A stretch of DNA of 64,000 bases, taken from assembly GCA_963837655.1 (NCBI GenBank), contig CAWIOK010000005.1, positions 62,001-126,000 on the forward strand, in the 5' to 3' direction. A model generated the notes under the pieces. That model had not been told where the DNA came from. It did not search any database and saw only the letters and a program-made list of their open reading frames with translations. Source of the DNA: CAVVSD01 sp963837655 (GTDB taxonomy: Bacteria; Actinomycetota; Thermoleophilia; Solirubrobacterales; Solirubrobacteraceae). Shown here in pieces: positions 8,189 to 15,376 of the stretch (within the stretch, counting starts at the first letter, position 1; every line of letters starts with the position of its first letter). A program made the translations under genes and the position numbers.

Positions 8189-8896
8189 TCAGCCCGTGAA
8201 CCTCGGGGAGCGCCTGCGGGTGGTCCGCGGTGCGCGGCGGACGATGAAGTGGGTCGAGGCGACCGTGCGCAGGACCGCATCACGCCCCTCGGGCTGGTCG
8301 AACGCAGTGGCCGCAGGGCGCACGCCGACGAGGTGGCGCATCCACGCGGCGTGCCGCGCCTCGACGCTGTGGACCCCGACGGCGGCCTGCAGGACACCCG
8401 GCGCGCGGATGCGCGGCGCCTGCGCCTTGTAGGCGGCGACGCTGAGGTCCTCGAGCGCGACCGCGGTGCGCAGGAACGCGTCGTCGTCCTCGGTCGTGCC
8501 GCGGAAGTCGAACGACGGGCGCGTGGGCGCGCCGGATCCGAGCAGCCCGCGGAACGCGCGGACGTGGGCGCGCTCGACGCCCCCGAGGACCGCCGCCGCG
8601 GTCTTGCGCGGGCCGGTCAGCGCGCCGATCCGGTCGGCCTCGGTGTAGAAGGCGTCCTGCAGGTACTCCAGCGACAGCGCGTACGCGAGGATGGACCGGT
8701 CGCCGGTCGCGAGCTCGCCGGCGGCTGCCCCTCGCGGAACGATCATGCCCGCCGCCAGCGCGCCGGCCGCCGCCAGTGCGGTCCGCAGCACGTCGCCCCG
8801 GCTGTGCAGCGCCTCCGCCGCCTCGCGCACTGCGCCGTCACGGTCGATCGTCGCCAGGTCGAGGTCGCCGATCGGCAGGTCGTCGTGCGGTCTCAT
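8189..8896 (-). CDS. Ferritin-like domain protein B, cassette 1
   Basis: 235-residue ferritin-like protein (PF13668-type). The N-terminus has a DLDLATIDRDGAVREAAE segment, then a hydrophobic Ala-rich helix. The four-helix bundle keeps potential di-iron ligands: LSLEYLQDAFYTEA, ERAHVRAF (ExxH), ALEDLSVAAY and VEARHAAW (ExxH). The C-terminus is Arg-rich. ATG overlaps the stop of ferritin-like A (ATGA). Paired with A and a transpeptidase, and this arrangement is duplicated at 10478. Whether it binds iron or is a structural envelope protein is unknown. Confidence 0.82.
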   Translation of the reverse strand: MRPHDDLPIGDLDLATIDRDGAVREAAEALHSRGDVLRTALAAAGALAAGMIVPRGAAAGELATGDRSILAYALSLEYLQDAFYTEADRIGALTGPRKTAAAVLGGVERAHVRAFRGLLGSGAPTRPSFDFRGTTEDDDAFLRTAVALEDLSVAAYKAQAPRIRAPGVLQAAVGVHSVEARHAAWMRHLVGVRPAATAFDQPEGRDAVLRTVASTHFIVRRAPRTTRRRSPRFTG

Positions 8897-9477
8897 GCCG
8901 GCAGCCCCACTCGTCGGAGCGCGGCGCGCACGCCGTCGCTGGAGAGCGGCGCGTCGGTCGCGTTCTCCGCGGGTGGCAGCCCGCCGATGTCGCGGATCCA
9001 GGCTGCGTGACGCGCCTCGACGGAGACGATCGTCGCGGCCTTGGCGAGAGCGCCCGGTGTCAGGTTCGCGGCCTGGCCGTTGTAGGCGGCGACGACCGCA
9101 TCCTCCAGTGCCGCGGCGGTCCGCACGAACCGCTGCGGGTCGCGCACGATCGGGCCGACGTCCACGCCGAACGCCGATTCCTTCGGGGCAGCGCCCCCGA
9201 GCGCCCCCTCCAGGAAGGCGACGTGCTCGCGCTCGTGGCGGCCGACGGTCGTGACGAACTCCGCGAGCTCACCCGTCAGCAGCCCGGCGCGGACCACCGC
9301 CGCGTAGAAGGCGGCCTCGGTGCGCTCGACGCCGAGGATGAACGACAGGACCTCCGTGTCCTGGGCCGCCGATGGGGCCGAGCCCGCCGTCCCCGCTCCC
9401 GCGGCGATCAGGCCGCCGAGCGCTGCCGCGGTTGCTCCCGTGCCCCCGGCGACAAGGATCTTCCTCCGTGTGATCAC
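8893..9477 (-). CDS. Ferritin-like domain protein A with Tat-like signal, cassette 1
   Basis: About 194 residues. The N-terminus VITRRKILVAGGTGATAAA resembles a twin-arginine signal (RR then hydrophobic Ala/Gly stretch), suggesting export. The bundle carries LGVERTEAAFY, RHEREHVAFLEG (ExxH), ALEDAVVAAYNGQ and VSVEARHAAWI (ExxH), so all likely di-iron ligands are kept. Start choice: GTG 9477 has AAAGAG at good distance; GTG 9486 is possible but has no spacing from that site. First gene of the minus-strand cassette ferritin A - ferritin B - transpeptidase - YEIVWYR protein. Confidence 0.82.
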   Translation of the reverse strand: MITRRKILVAGGTGATAAALGGLIAAGAGTAGSAPSAAQDTEVLSFILGVERTEAAFYAAVVRAGLLTGELAEFVTTVGRHEREHVAFLEGALGGAAPKESAFGVDVGPIVRDPQRFVRTAAALEDAVVAAYNGQAANLTPGALAKAATIVSVEARHAAWIRDIGGLPPAENATDAPLSSDGVRAALRRVGLPA

Positions 9478-9501
9478 GATGCCCACTCTTTCGGTGTGTG
9501 G

Positions 9502-9515
9502 GGGCAGTATTGCCC
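9502..9515. promoter_or_regulatory. Small inverted repeat upstream of cassette 1
   Basis: GGGCA-GTAT-TGCCC lies 25 bases before the ferritin-like A start. A similar string (GCGGCATTGCCC, 13274-13285) lies just upstream of the 45-aa ORF at 13261. It may be a regulator site or part of the promoter; too short to be sure. Confidence 0.3.
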
Positions 9516-9566
9516 GAAGCGCCCGAAACCAGTGCATCGCCGGTGCGCCATATGACGACGGCGAGA

Positions 9567-10481
9567 TCACTCGCCGACCGTCACCGGGGTCCCGATCGGC
9601 ATGAGTCGCGCGAGCCTGCGGACGTCGTCGTTGCGCATCCGGATGCACCCGTGCGAGACGCGACCGGGGATGAGCTCCGGCTGGTCGGTCCCGTGGATGC
9701 CGATGTAGCCGCCCGCGGGCCAGTCGGTCAGGTCCGCGGAGCGCGCGCTCGTCCCGAACGCGACCGGGCCGTAGGCGGCGCTGCGGTACGTCGTCAGCCG
9801 GTTGCGCACGTAGAAGCGCCCGGTCGGCGTCGCCGCGCCGGGGCGCCCGATCCCGACGGGCGCGCGGAGGACCATGCGATCGCCGCGCATGAGCGTCGCC
9901 GTCCGGGCCGCGAGGTCGACGTACAGATGCGTGCGCACGGTGGTGATCCCTCCGAGCGCCGAGCGGGGGACCCAGGACGTCGTGTCGTTGGGCAGGACGG
10001 CGAGGCGGACGTGGGCCCACAGCCGTCCGTGCCGGTCACGGCGGCGACCGATGACCTCGAGCAGGTTCGTGGTCCCCTCCGGCGTGCGCAGGGCGATCCG
10101 CGCGACGCGGTGACCGCGCGGGACGCGGCGCGCGACCGTGCGTCGGCGGACCGGCGCCCAGGCCGCGGTGTGCGCCGCCGGCGTGGGCATCGTGTGCGGG
10201 CTCGGGACGGCCAGCGCGGAGCTCGGCGCGGACGGCAGGTCGGTACGCAGCGGGGCGCCCGCGTGGCTGGCCGGATCAGCAGCGCCGGACACGAACGCGC
10301 TCGACGTCGTGGCCACGATCGCGAGCGCGACGACCGCGACGAGCAGGAGGACGAGCGCGCGACGCCGCGCCCGGGCACGTCGCCGGGCGCGCACCTCCGG
10401 CGGCATCTCGGCGCGCGCGCCGCCGGGCGGTGCGGCGCTGCCGACGGACTTCCAGGGTGGACCGGGGACCCGCGCGCTCAT
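9567..10481 (-). CDS. L,D-transpeptidase (YkuD), cassette 2
   Basis: 304 residues: basic N-terminus, one TM anchor (ALVLLLVAVVALAIVATTS, about residues 41-60), Pro/Ala linker, SH3-like region (LRTPEGTTNLLEVIGRR to TSWVPRSALGG), and a YkuD domain with HGTDQPELIPGRVSHGCIRM including the catalytic Cys. Paralogue of the protein at 7287, with the C-terminal half almost unchanged and the N-terminal linker diverged. ATG overlaps the stop of ferritin-like B2 (ATGA). Unlike cassette 1 it is not followed by a YEIVWYR gene; 89 bases separate it from the next start. Confidence 0.9.
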   Translation of the reverse strand: MSARVPGPPWKSVGSAAPPGGARAEMPPEVRARRRARARRRALVLLLVAVVALAIVATTSSAFVSGAADPASHAGAPLRTDLPSAPSSALAVPSPHTMPTPAAHTAAWAPVRRRTVARRVPRGHRVARIALRTPEGTTNLLEVIGRRRDRHGRLWAHVRLAVLPNDTTSWVPRSALGGITTVRTHLYVDLAARTATLMRGDRMVLRAPVGIGRPGAATPTGRFYVRNRLTTYRSAAYGPVAFGTSARSADLTDWPAGGYIGIHGTDQPELIPGRVSHGCIRMRNDDVRRLARLMPIGTPVTVGE

Positions 10482-11158
10482 CCCGTGAACAGCGGCGCGG
10501 CCCGCCGGTGGGTCGTCGGGGCGTGGGACGGATCGACGACGAAGCCCTTCGCGGCGAGCGTCCCGATGACCGATGCGCGTGCGCGCGGCCGGTCGAGCGA
10601 TCCCTCCGTGGGCCGGATCTCCAGCAGCCGGCGCAGCCAGGCGGCGTGGCGAGCCTCGACGCTGTGGATGCCGACCGCCGCCTGCAGCACCTCGGGCGAT
10701 CGGATCCGCGTCGCCTGGCCCGCGTACGCGCCGACGCACAGGTCTTCGAGGGCCACGGCGGTGTGCAGGAAGGCGAGCTCGTCCTCGGTCGTGCCGTGGA
10801 AGTCGAAGGACGGTCGTGCCGGCGCGCCGGACCCGAGCAGCGCGCGGAAGGCCTTGACGTGCGCGCGCTCGGTCTGCCCGAGGCTGCGTGCGGCGGCGGC
10901 GACCGTGCCGGTCAACGCGCCCAGCCGTTCGGCCTCGGTGTAGAAGGCGTCCTGGAGGTACTCGAGCGAGAGCGCGTAGGTGAGTACGGAGCGGTCGCGC
11001 GGCGCGAGCCGCGCGGAGGCCGCTGCCGGGAAGGCCAGTGCGCCGACGGTGGCGAGCGCGCCGCCCAGCAGCGCGCCGCGCGTGCCGGTCGCCGCGGCAG
11101 CCTCGCGCACCGCGCCGTCGCGGTCGATGGCCGCGAGATCGAGCTCGGGCTCGGTCAC
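10478..11158 (-). CDS. Ferritin-like domain protein B, cassette 2
   Basis: 226 residues, clear paralogue of the protein at 8189 (shared LSLEYLQDAFYTEA, GSGAPARPSFDF, HSVEARHAAWL). Potential metal ligands sit in LSLEYLQDAFY, TERAHVKAF, ALEDLCVGAY and VEARHAAW. The N-terminus shows the same DLAAIDRDGAVREAAAA element and a hydrophobic helix GALLGGALATVGALAF. GTG start overlaps the upstream ferritin A2 stop (GTGA), and its own stop overlaps the transpeptidase start (ATGA), so all three are coupled. Confidence 0.82.
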   Translation of the reverse strand: MTEPELDLAAIDRDGAVREAAAATGTRGALLGGALATVGALAFPAAASARLAPRDRSVLTYALSLEYLQDAFYTEAERLGALTGTVAAAARSLGQTERAHVKAFRALLGSGAPARPSFDFHGTTEDELAFLHTAVALEDLCVGAYAGQATRIRSPEVLQAAVGIHSVEARHAAWLRRLLEIRPTEGSLDRPRARASVIGTLAAKGFVVDPSHAPTTHRRAAPLFTG

Positions 11159-11757
11159 GACAGCAGCCCCTGGGCGTGCAGCAGTGCGCGGACGTCGCCG
11201 GCGGCGAGCGGGGCGTCGGTCGCGGCCGCCGCGGGCGCCAGCTTGCCGATGTCGCGGATCCAGGCGGCGTGCCGAGCGTCGACCGAGACGATCGCGCAGG
11301 CAGCGGGGACGAGCGCCGTCGAGAGGTTGGTGATCTGGCCGTTGAACGCCGCCACGGCAGCGTCCTCGAGCGCGACCGCCTTCGCGATGAACGCGCCGGG
11401 CCTGCCGAACGCGTCGCCGACATCGAGACGGACGGGCGCCGCTGCCGGGGGCGCCGCCGCGAGCACACCCTCGATCGTGGCGACGTGGTCGCGCTCGTGG
11501 ATCAGCGCGGCGGCGGCGAACTCCCCGAGCTCGCCACGCAGCGCGTCGGCACGGCGGGCGCCCTCGTAGAAGGCGAGCTCGATGCGCTCCAGGCCCAGCA
11601 GGAAGGCGAGGATGCGCTGGTCCTGGTCATGCGACGGCGCGCTGCTGGCCGCGGCCATCGCGCCGAGGCCGCCGATCGCGGCACCGCCGGCGGCGGCCGC
11701 CGAGATGGCGCCTCCGACCGAGAGCAGGAACTTCTTGCGTGTGAGAGCGCCGACCAT
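11155..11757 (-). CDS. Ferritin-like domain protein A, cassette 2
   Basis: 200 residues, paralogue of the protein at 8893. N-terminus VGALTRKKFLLSVGGAISAA resembles a Tat-type signal with RK instead of RR. The bundle has LGLERIELAFY, IHERDHVATIEG, ALEDAAVAAFNGQ and VSVDARHAAWI. The last ExxH of copy 1 is DxxH here, a conservative ligand change. First gene of cassette 2. The region upstream on the minus strand carries TTTTCGGTGTGAAGTCAC (about 11778-11795), similar to a string before the gene at 47486. Confidence 0.82.
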   Translation of the reverse strand: MVGALTRKKFLLSVGGAISAAAAGGAAIGGLGAMAAASSAPSHDQDQRILAFLLGLERIELAFYEGARRADALRGELGEFAAAALIHERDHVATIEGVLAAAPPAAAPVRLDVGDAFGRPGAFIAKAVALEDAAVAAFNGQITNLSTALVPAACAIVSVDARHAAWIRDIGKLAPAAAATDAPLAAGDVRALLHAQGLLS

Positions 11758-12067
11758 GGGTCCCGGCCCCGCATGGTGACTTCACACCGAAAAGAGGACC
11801 ATTGAACATCCGTCCGACCAGCGGCGCGGCGCTCAAGCTTCGATCCCGGCCCTCGCGCCCCCTCCACGGGTGTGGGCTGCGATGCAGAGCGCGGCATCTA
11901 ACTGTTGCAGTGCCACAGCCAGATGCCTTGCTTCATGGATGTGGCACCTCAGCGCTCGCCGATACGTCTGCTCCACCGCCCCGTGCCGACCGAGCTTGGC
12001 CGAGCCCGCAGACCAACGGCGCGAGTCCCACGGCTCGGGCCGGCGGCGCCCCCGCTCCGGCCCGCCG
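11758..12067. other. Intergenic region without a supported gene
   Basis: About 310 bases between the cassette-2 start and the end of a YEIVWYR gene. Open frames here have no family resemblance and look like shadows. It holds an inverted repeat GTGCCACA ... TGTGGCAC (11910-11917 and 11940-11947, 22-base spacer) in a locally less GC-rich patch, plus the cassette-2 promoter region at about 11760-11800. Confidence 0.5.
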
Positions 12068-12466
12068 TCAGCCCTCCGGTGGCTTGAACCGGTGGCTGAA
12101 CCACCGGTCGCCGCGCCCCGCACGGCGCCATCCGTCGCGCAGGAGCTGCTCGCGCAGCCGGCCCTGCTCGCGCTGGGCGTCGCGCAGGCCAGGAGGTGGA
12201 TCGCGATCCTCATTCCACGGCAACGGCGCGGAGAGGACGGGCCGCACGAGGGCGGTGCGGCCGTCGAGCGGCTGCAGTCCGAACACCACCTGATCGCCGT
12301 CGCGGTACCAGACGATCTCGTAGGTCTTGGCCGCCCCTGCGACCGCGCGCAGCTGCGCGGACGGCGAGGTGGCGACGCGCGTCAGGGGCGAGAACGTCCC
12401 GGCCTGCGTCCCCGGCGCAAGCCACTCGAACGCATCGACCCTCATTCTGCGTCGCCGCAAGAACAT
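12068..12466 (-). CDS. YEIVWYR-domain protein without membrane anchor (copy 2)
   Basis: Up to 132 residues. It consists of a basic start (MFLRRRR), a short AGTFSPL motif equivalent to TGTLVPL in copy 1, and the domain TYEIVWYRDGDQVVFGLQPL ... DRWFSHRFKPP. The TM helix and Pro/Glu linker of the two other copies are missing, so it may be a shortened or decaying paralogue. ATG 12466 and ATG 12445 are both possible starts and neither has a clear ribosome site. It lies 34 bases after the stop of copy 3 in the same direction. Function unknown. Confidence 0.6.
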   Translation of the reverse strand: MFLRRRRMRVDAFEWLAPGTQAGTFSPLTRVATSPSAQLRAVAGAAKTYEIVWYRDGDQVVFGLQPLDGRTALVRPVLSAPLPWNEDRDPPPGLRDAQREQGRLREQLLRDGWRRAGRGDRWFSHRFKPPEG

Positions 12467-12500
12467 GTCCCAGATGTACAGCGTCGTCGCACGCGGTGCG

Positions 12501-13127
12501 TCAGTCGTCGTCCTCCGGGGCGGGATCCTCCGGTGCCGCGTCGGGCGGCTCGAAGCGATGGCCGAACCAGCTGTCGGCGCGCCCGGCAGGACGCCAGTCG
12601 TCGCGCTCCAGGCGCGCGCGCAGGCGGCCGTGCGCGCGCTGCGCCGCACGGAGGCTGGCCGGCGGATCGTCGTCCTCGGCCCACGCGAACGACGCGGAGC
12701 GGTATCGCGCCCAGGGCGCCGCGCGGCCGTCGACGGGTTGCAGCGCGAACGCGATGCGCTCCTCCTCCCGGTACCAGACGATCTCGTACATCGTCGCGGC
12801 GGTGATCGTCGACGGATGCGGCGGCAGCTCCTCGAGCTCCGGCTCGGGCTCGGGCTCCGGTTCGAGCTCCAGGTCGTCTTCGAGCTCCTCCTCGAGCTCC
12901 TCCTCGAAGACCGGCGCCAGCGGCACGAACGTGCCCGTCTCCTCGGAGGCCAGCCGCCGTTCGCGGGGTCGCGGCCGGGCGTTCAGGACGCCCACCTCGC
13001 GGTCGCGGCGCTGGCGGCGCATCACGAGCAGGCTGACGATCGCCCATGCGGCCGTGATCGCGAGGAAGAGCAGGACCAGCGTCTGCATCGGGACGGCGGT
13101 GCCGATGGTGGGATGGCCCTCGCTCAT
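12501..13127 (-). CDS. Membrane protein with acidic linker and YEIVWYR domain (copy 3)
   Basis: 208 residues: one TM (MQTLVLLFLAITAAWAIVSL, about residues 14-33), a basic stretch, TGTFVPLAPVF, an acidic Glu/Leu/Asp repeat linker (about residues 75-100), then the domain MYEIVWYREEERIAFALQPV through WFGHRFEPP and an acidic tail. Same plan as copy 1 at 6517, whose linker is Pro/Glu/Gln-rich. The ATG overlaps the stop of a 45-residue ORF (ATGA). No family recognised. Confidence 0.72.
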   Translation of the reverse strand: MSEGHPTIGTAVPMQTLVLLFLAITAAWAIVSLLVMRRQRRDREVGVLNARPRPRERRLASEETGTFVPLAPVFEEELEEELEDDLELEPEPEPEPELEELPPHPSTITAATMYEIVWYREEERIAFALQPVDGRAAPWARYRSASFAWAEDDDPPASLRAAQRAHGRLRARLERDDWRPAGRADSWFGHRFEPPDAAPEDPAPEDDD

Positions 13128-13261
13128 GCAGTCGCGTCCGGGAGCGTCGGCGCACCGGCCGACGCTCCCGCCGAGGCGACTGCTCCCCCAAGCAGTCCGC
13201 CTCGTGGGAGCGCGGCGGCGGCCTCACCGACGAGGTCGAGCTTGAACGGAGGACCGCTCAT
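13124..13261 (-). CDS. 45-residue ORF, possible remnant of a ferritin-like B protein
   Basis: Short ORF MSGPPFKLDLVGEAAAALPR... ending PTLPDATA. The middle, EAAAALPRGGLLGGAVASAG, lines up by eye with EAAAATGTRGALLGGALATVG of the ferritin-like B2 N-terminus (10478 gene), but nothing of the four-helix bundle follows. Its stop overlaps the next ATG (ATGA), the same coupling used in the complete cassettes. It may be a leader peptide, a signal-like peptide or the relic of a third cassette. Ribosome site weak. Confidence 0.45.
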   Translation of the reverse strand: MSGPPFKLDLVGEAAAALPRGGLLGGAVASAGASAGAPTLPDATA

Positions 13262-13340
13262 GTCGCAAGTATGGCGGCATTGCCCCTGAATGTGGACAAG
13301 ACCTGTCGCTTCCGAACGGGCATGCGGCGCCCGCCGCACA

Positions 13341-14273
13341 TCAGGCTGACGCTGCGAGCGCTCCGGTCCCGTCGTCGACGCCCGCAATGACGGAGGTCGT
13401 CCAGTCGATGACCGACGTCGGCTTCACGATGTGGCGCGCCAGCCCGAGCTCCTTGGGCGACAGCCCCAGCGCCAGCCCGATGAGCTGCGGCAGGTGCAGG
13501 ACCGGCATGTTGAGCTCGCGCCCGACCACGCGCTGGGCCAGCGGCTGCTGCAGGTCCAGGTTGAGGTGGCACAGAGGACAGGGGGTGACGAGGCAGTCCG
13601 CGTCGGCGTCGACGGCGTCCCCGAGGTGACGCCCCGCCTGCCTGAGCGACGCCTCCTTGTTCATCGTGATGATCGGGAAGCCGCAGCACTTCTGCGCGCC
13701 GGCGTACTCGATGACCGTGCCGCCGAGCGCCTCGATGAGCAGACCGAGGTACGTGTCGCGCGGGTGCTGGTCGTCGATGCCGAGCCGGTCGGTCGGTCGG
13801 ACGATGTAGCAGCCGTAGAAGGGGCCGACCCTCAGGTTCGCCAGCGGGCGCGTCACGCGCTTGCTCAGCTCGTCGAGGCCGTAGTCCTCCACCAGCAGCC
13901 AGAGGAGGTTCTTGTTCTCGATGCCCTTCTGGTACTCGAGGCCGTACTCGGCGAGGTTCTCGTTCACGAGCGCGCGGTACTGCGCGTTCGCGTCCAGGCG
14001 CTCCTGGCACTCCGTCTGCGCGCCCTGGCAGGTGGAGCAGATGTTCATCATCGTGAGGTCGGAGCCGGCCTGCTGTGCGAGCGCGAACGTCCGCGCGTTC
14101 AGCGTGTCGGCGAGCTCCTGGTTGTGCTCGGCGATGACGCCGGCGCCACAGCACGAGGCGCGGTCCAGCTCGACGAGCTCGAGGTCCAGCAGGGGTGCGA
14201 TGTGCTCCATCGAGCCGTGCAGCTCGGGCGTGAAGCCGCGGCTCACGCAGCCGGGCCAGTAGGCGACCTTCAT
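13341..14273 (-). CDS. CCG-domain subunit of succinate dehydrogenase (HdrB/SdhE-like)
   Basis: 310-residue iron-sulfur protein with two cysteine-rich CCG domains: WPGCVSRGF ... LDRASCCGAGV ... ICSTCQGAQ in the first half and YGCYIVRP ... AQKCCGFPI ... CPLCHLNLD in the second. This is the heterodisulfide reductase subunit B family. In archaeal-type (type E) succinate:quinone oxidoreductases such a protein replaces the haem-containing membrane anchor. ATG overlaps the sdhB stop (ATGA), and no sdhC/sdhD-like membrane gene is nearby, which supports that role. Not the FAD-assembly factor also called SdhE. Confidence 0.85.
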   Translation of the reverse strand: MKVAYWPGCVSRGFTPELHGSMEHIAPLLDLELVELDRASCCGAGVIAEHNQELADTLNARTFALAQQAGSDLTMMNICSTCQGAQTECQERLDANAQYRALVNENLAEYGLEYQKGIENKNLLWLLVEDYGLDELSKRVTRPLANLRVGPFYGCYIVRPTDRLGIDDQHPRDTYLGLLIEALGGTVIEYAGAQKCCGFPIITMNKEASLRQAGRHLGDAVDADADCLVTPCPLCHLNLDLQQPLAQRVVGRELNMPVLHLPQLIGLALGLSPKELGLARHIVKPTSVIDWTTSVIAGVDDGTGALAASA

Positions 14274-15376
14274 CGGGTGGGGGACTCCTCGGCGCTCGGC
14301 TGCTCGGAGGGCTCGAGGTCCTCGTCGTAGCCGCTGATGTACAGGTTCAACTCGCGAAGCTCGCCGCGGTCGTCGACCTTCTCGAAGATGCTCTTGATCT
14401 CGGCGCGCGCGTCCTTCGGGACGTCGCTCGGCGGCATGAGCGACTTGCCCAGCGTGACCTTGCGGCGCAGCAGGCCCTTCGCGATCACCGGGAGCGAGTC
14501 GAGCAGCTCCAGGCCCGCCTTCGGCGCGAACTTGCCGAAGAAGCTGTCGCCGCCGTGCGAGCGCGGGAGCAGCTCGGCCTCCCACAGCAGCCCGTGGTCC
14601 TTGACGAGTGTGACGAAGGCCGACTCGTGGCGCTCGCCGTTGTTGCGGTCGACGATGTGATGGGTGCGGGTCGCGATGCGTCGCAGGCGCATGATCTGGC
14701 TCATCGGCGCAACGCCCTTGGGGCACGCCTCGATGCACTTGAAGCAGTGGGTGCAGTCGTAGATCCCGTGCGGATCCTCGGCCAGGTCCTTGATGCGCTC
14801 CTCCTGCTGCGCATCGCGCGGATCGCCGGCGAAGCGGTAGGCCTTGGCCAGCGCGGCCGGGCCGATGAACAGCGGGTCGACCTCCATCGAGAGGCAGTCC
14901 GACACGCAGGCGCCGCACTGGATGCAGGCCATCGACTGCGTGATGTCGACCATGTTCTCGTGCGGCACGATGTACTCGCGCTCCGGCACGGGAAGCTTGT
15001 TGATGAGCCACGGGGTGACCCGCTGGACCTTCTTCCAGTGGACGGCGTCCATGTCCACGATGAGGTCCTTGATGATGGGCATGTTGCCCATCGGCTCGAC
15101 CTCGATGACCCCGTCCTTGGCGCCCTTGAGCGCCTTGTCGAGATGGGTGTGGCAGGCGAGGCCCGGCTGGCCGTTGATGCGCACCCCGCACGATCCGCAG
15201 ATCGCGGCACGACACGAGCACCTGATGCCGATCGACCCGTCGAACCGGGCCTTGGCCTGCAGGATGCCCTCGAGCACCGAGCGGTGCGGCTCGAGGTCGA
15301 TGGTGTGCTCGTCCCAGTAGGGGGCGTCCCCCGACTCGGGGTCGTACCGACGGATCCTCAGGGTGAAGTCACTCAC
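14270..15376 (-). CDS. sdhB: Succinate dehydrogenase/fumarate reductase iron-sulfur subunit
   Basis: 368 residues, longer than the usual 240-260. The N-terminal 2Fe-2S ferredoxin domain has CSCRAAICGSCGVRINGQPGLAC; the C-terminal part has two 4Cys motifs (CIQCGACVSDC and CTHCFKCIEACPKG). A C-terminal extension of about 110 residues follows, as in other Sdh proteins paired with CCG subunits. GTG start at 15376 shares one base with the sdhA stop (TAGTG); upstream codons would extend into sdhA. Electrons pass from the flavoprotein through this subunit to quinone or the CCG partner. Confidence 0.93.
   Translation of the reverse strand: MSDFTLRIRRYDPESGDAPYWDEHTIDLEPHRSVLEGILQAKARFDGSIGIRCSCRAAICGSCGVRINGQPGLACHTHLDKALKGAKDGVIEVEPMGNMPIIKDLIVDMDAVHWKKVQRVTPWLINKLPVPEREYIVPHENMVDITQSMACIQCGACVSDCLSMEVDPLFIGPAALAKAYRFAGDPRDAQQEERIKDLAEDPHGIYDCTHCFKCIEACPKGVAPMSQIMRLRRIATRTHHIVDRNNGERHESAFVTLVKDHGLLWEAELLPRSHGGDSFFGKFAPKAGLELLDSLPVIAKGLLRRKVTLGKSLMPPSDVPKDARAEIKSIFEKVDDRGELRELNLYISGYDEDLEPSEQPSAEESPTR

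Noticed and set aside
11833..12213. 126-codon minus-strand ORF in the cassette gap
   Set aside because: Overlaps the end of a YEIVWYR gene in another frame, no ribosome site and no recognisable protein.
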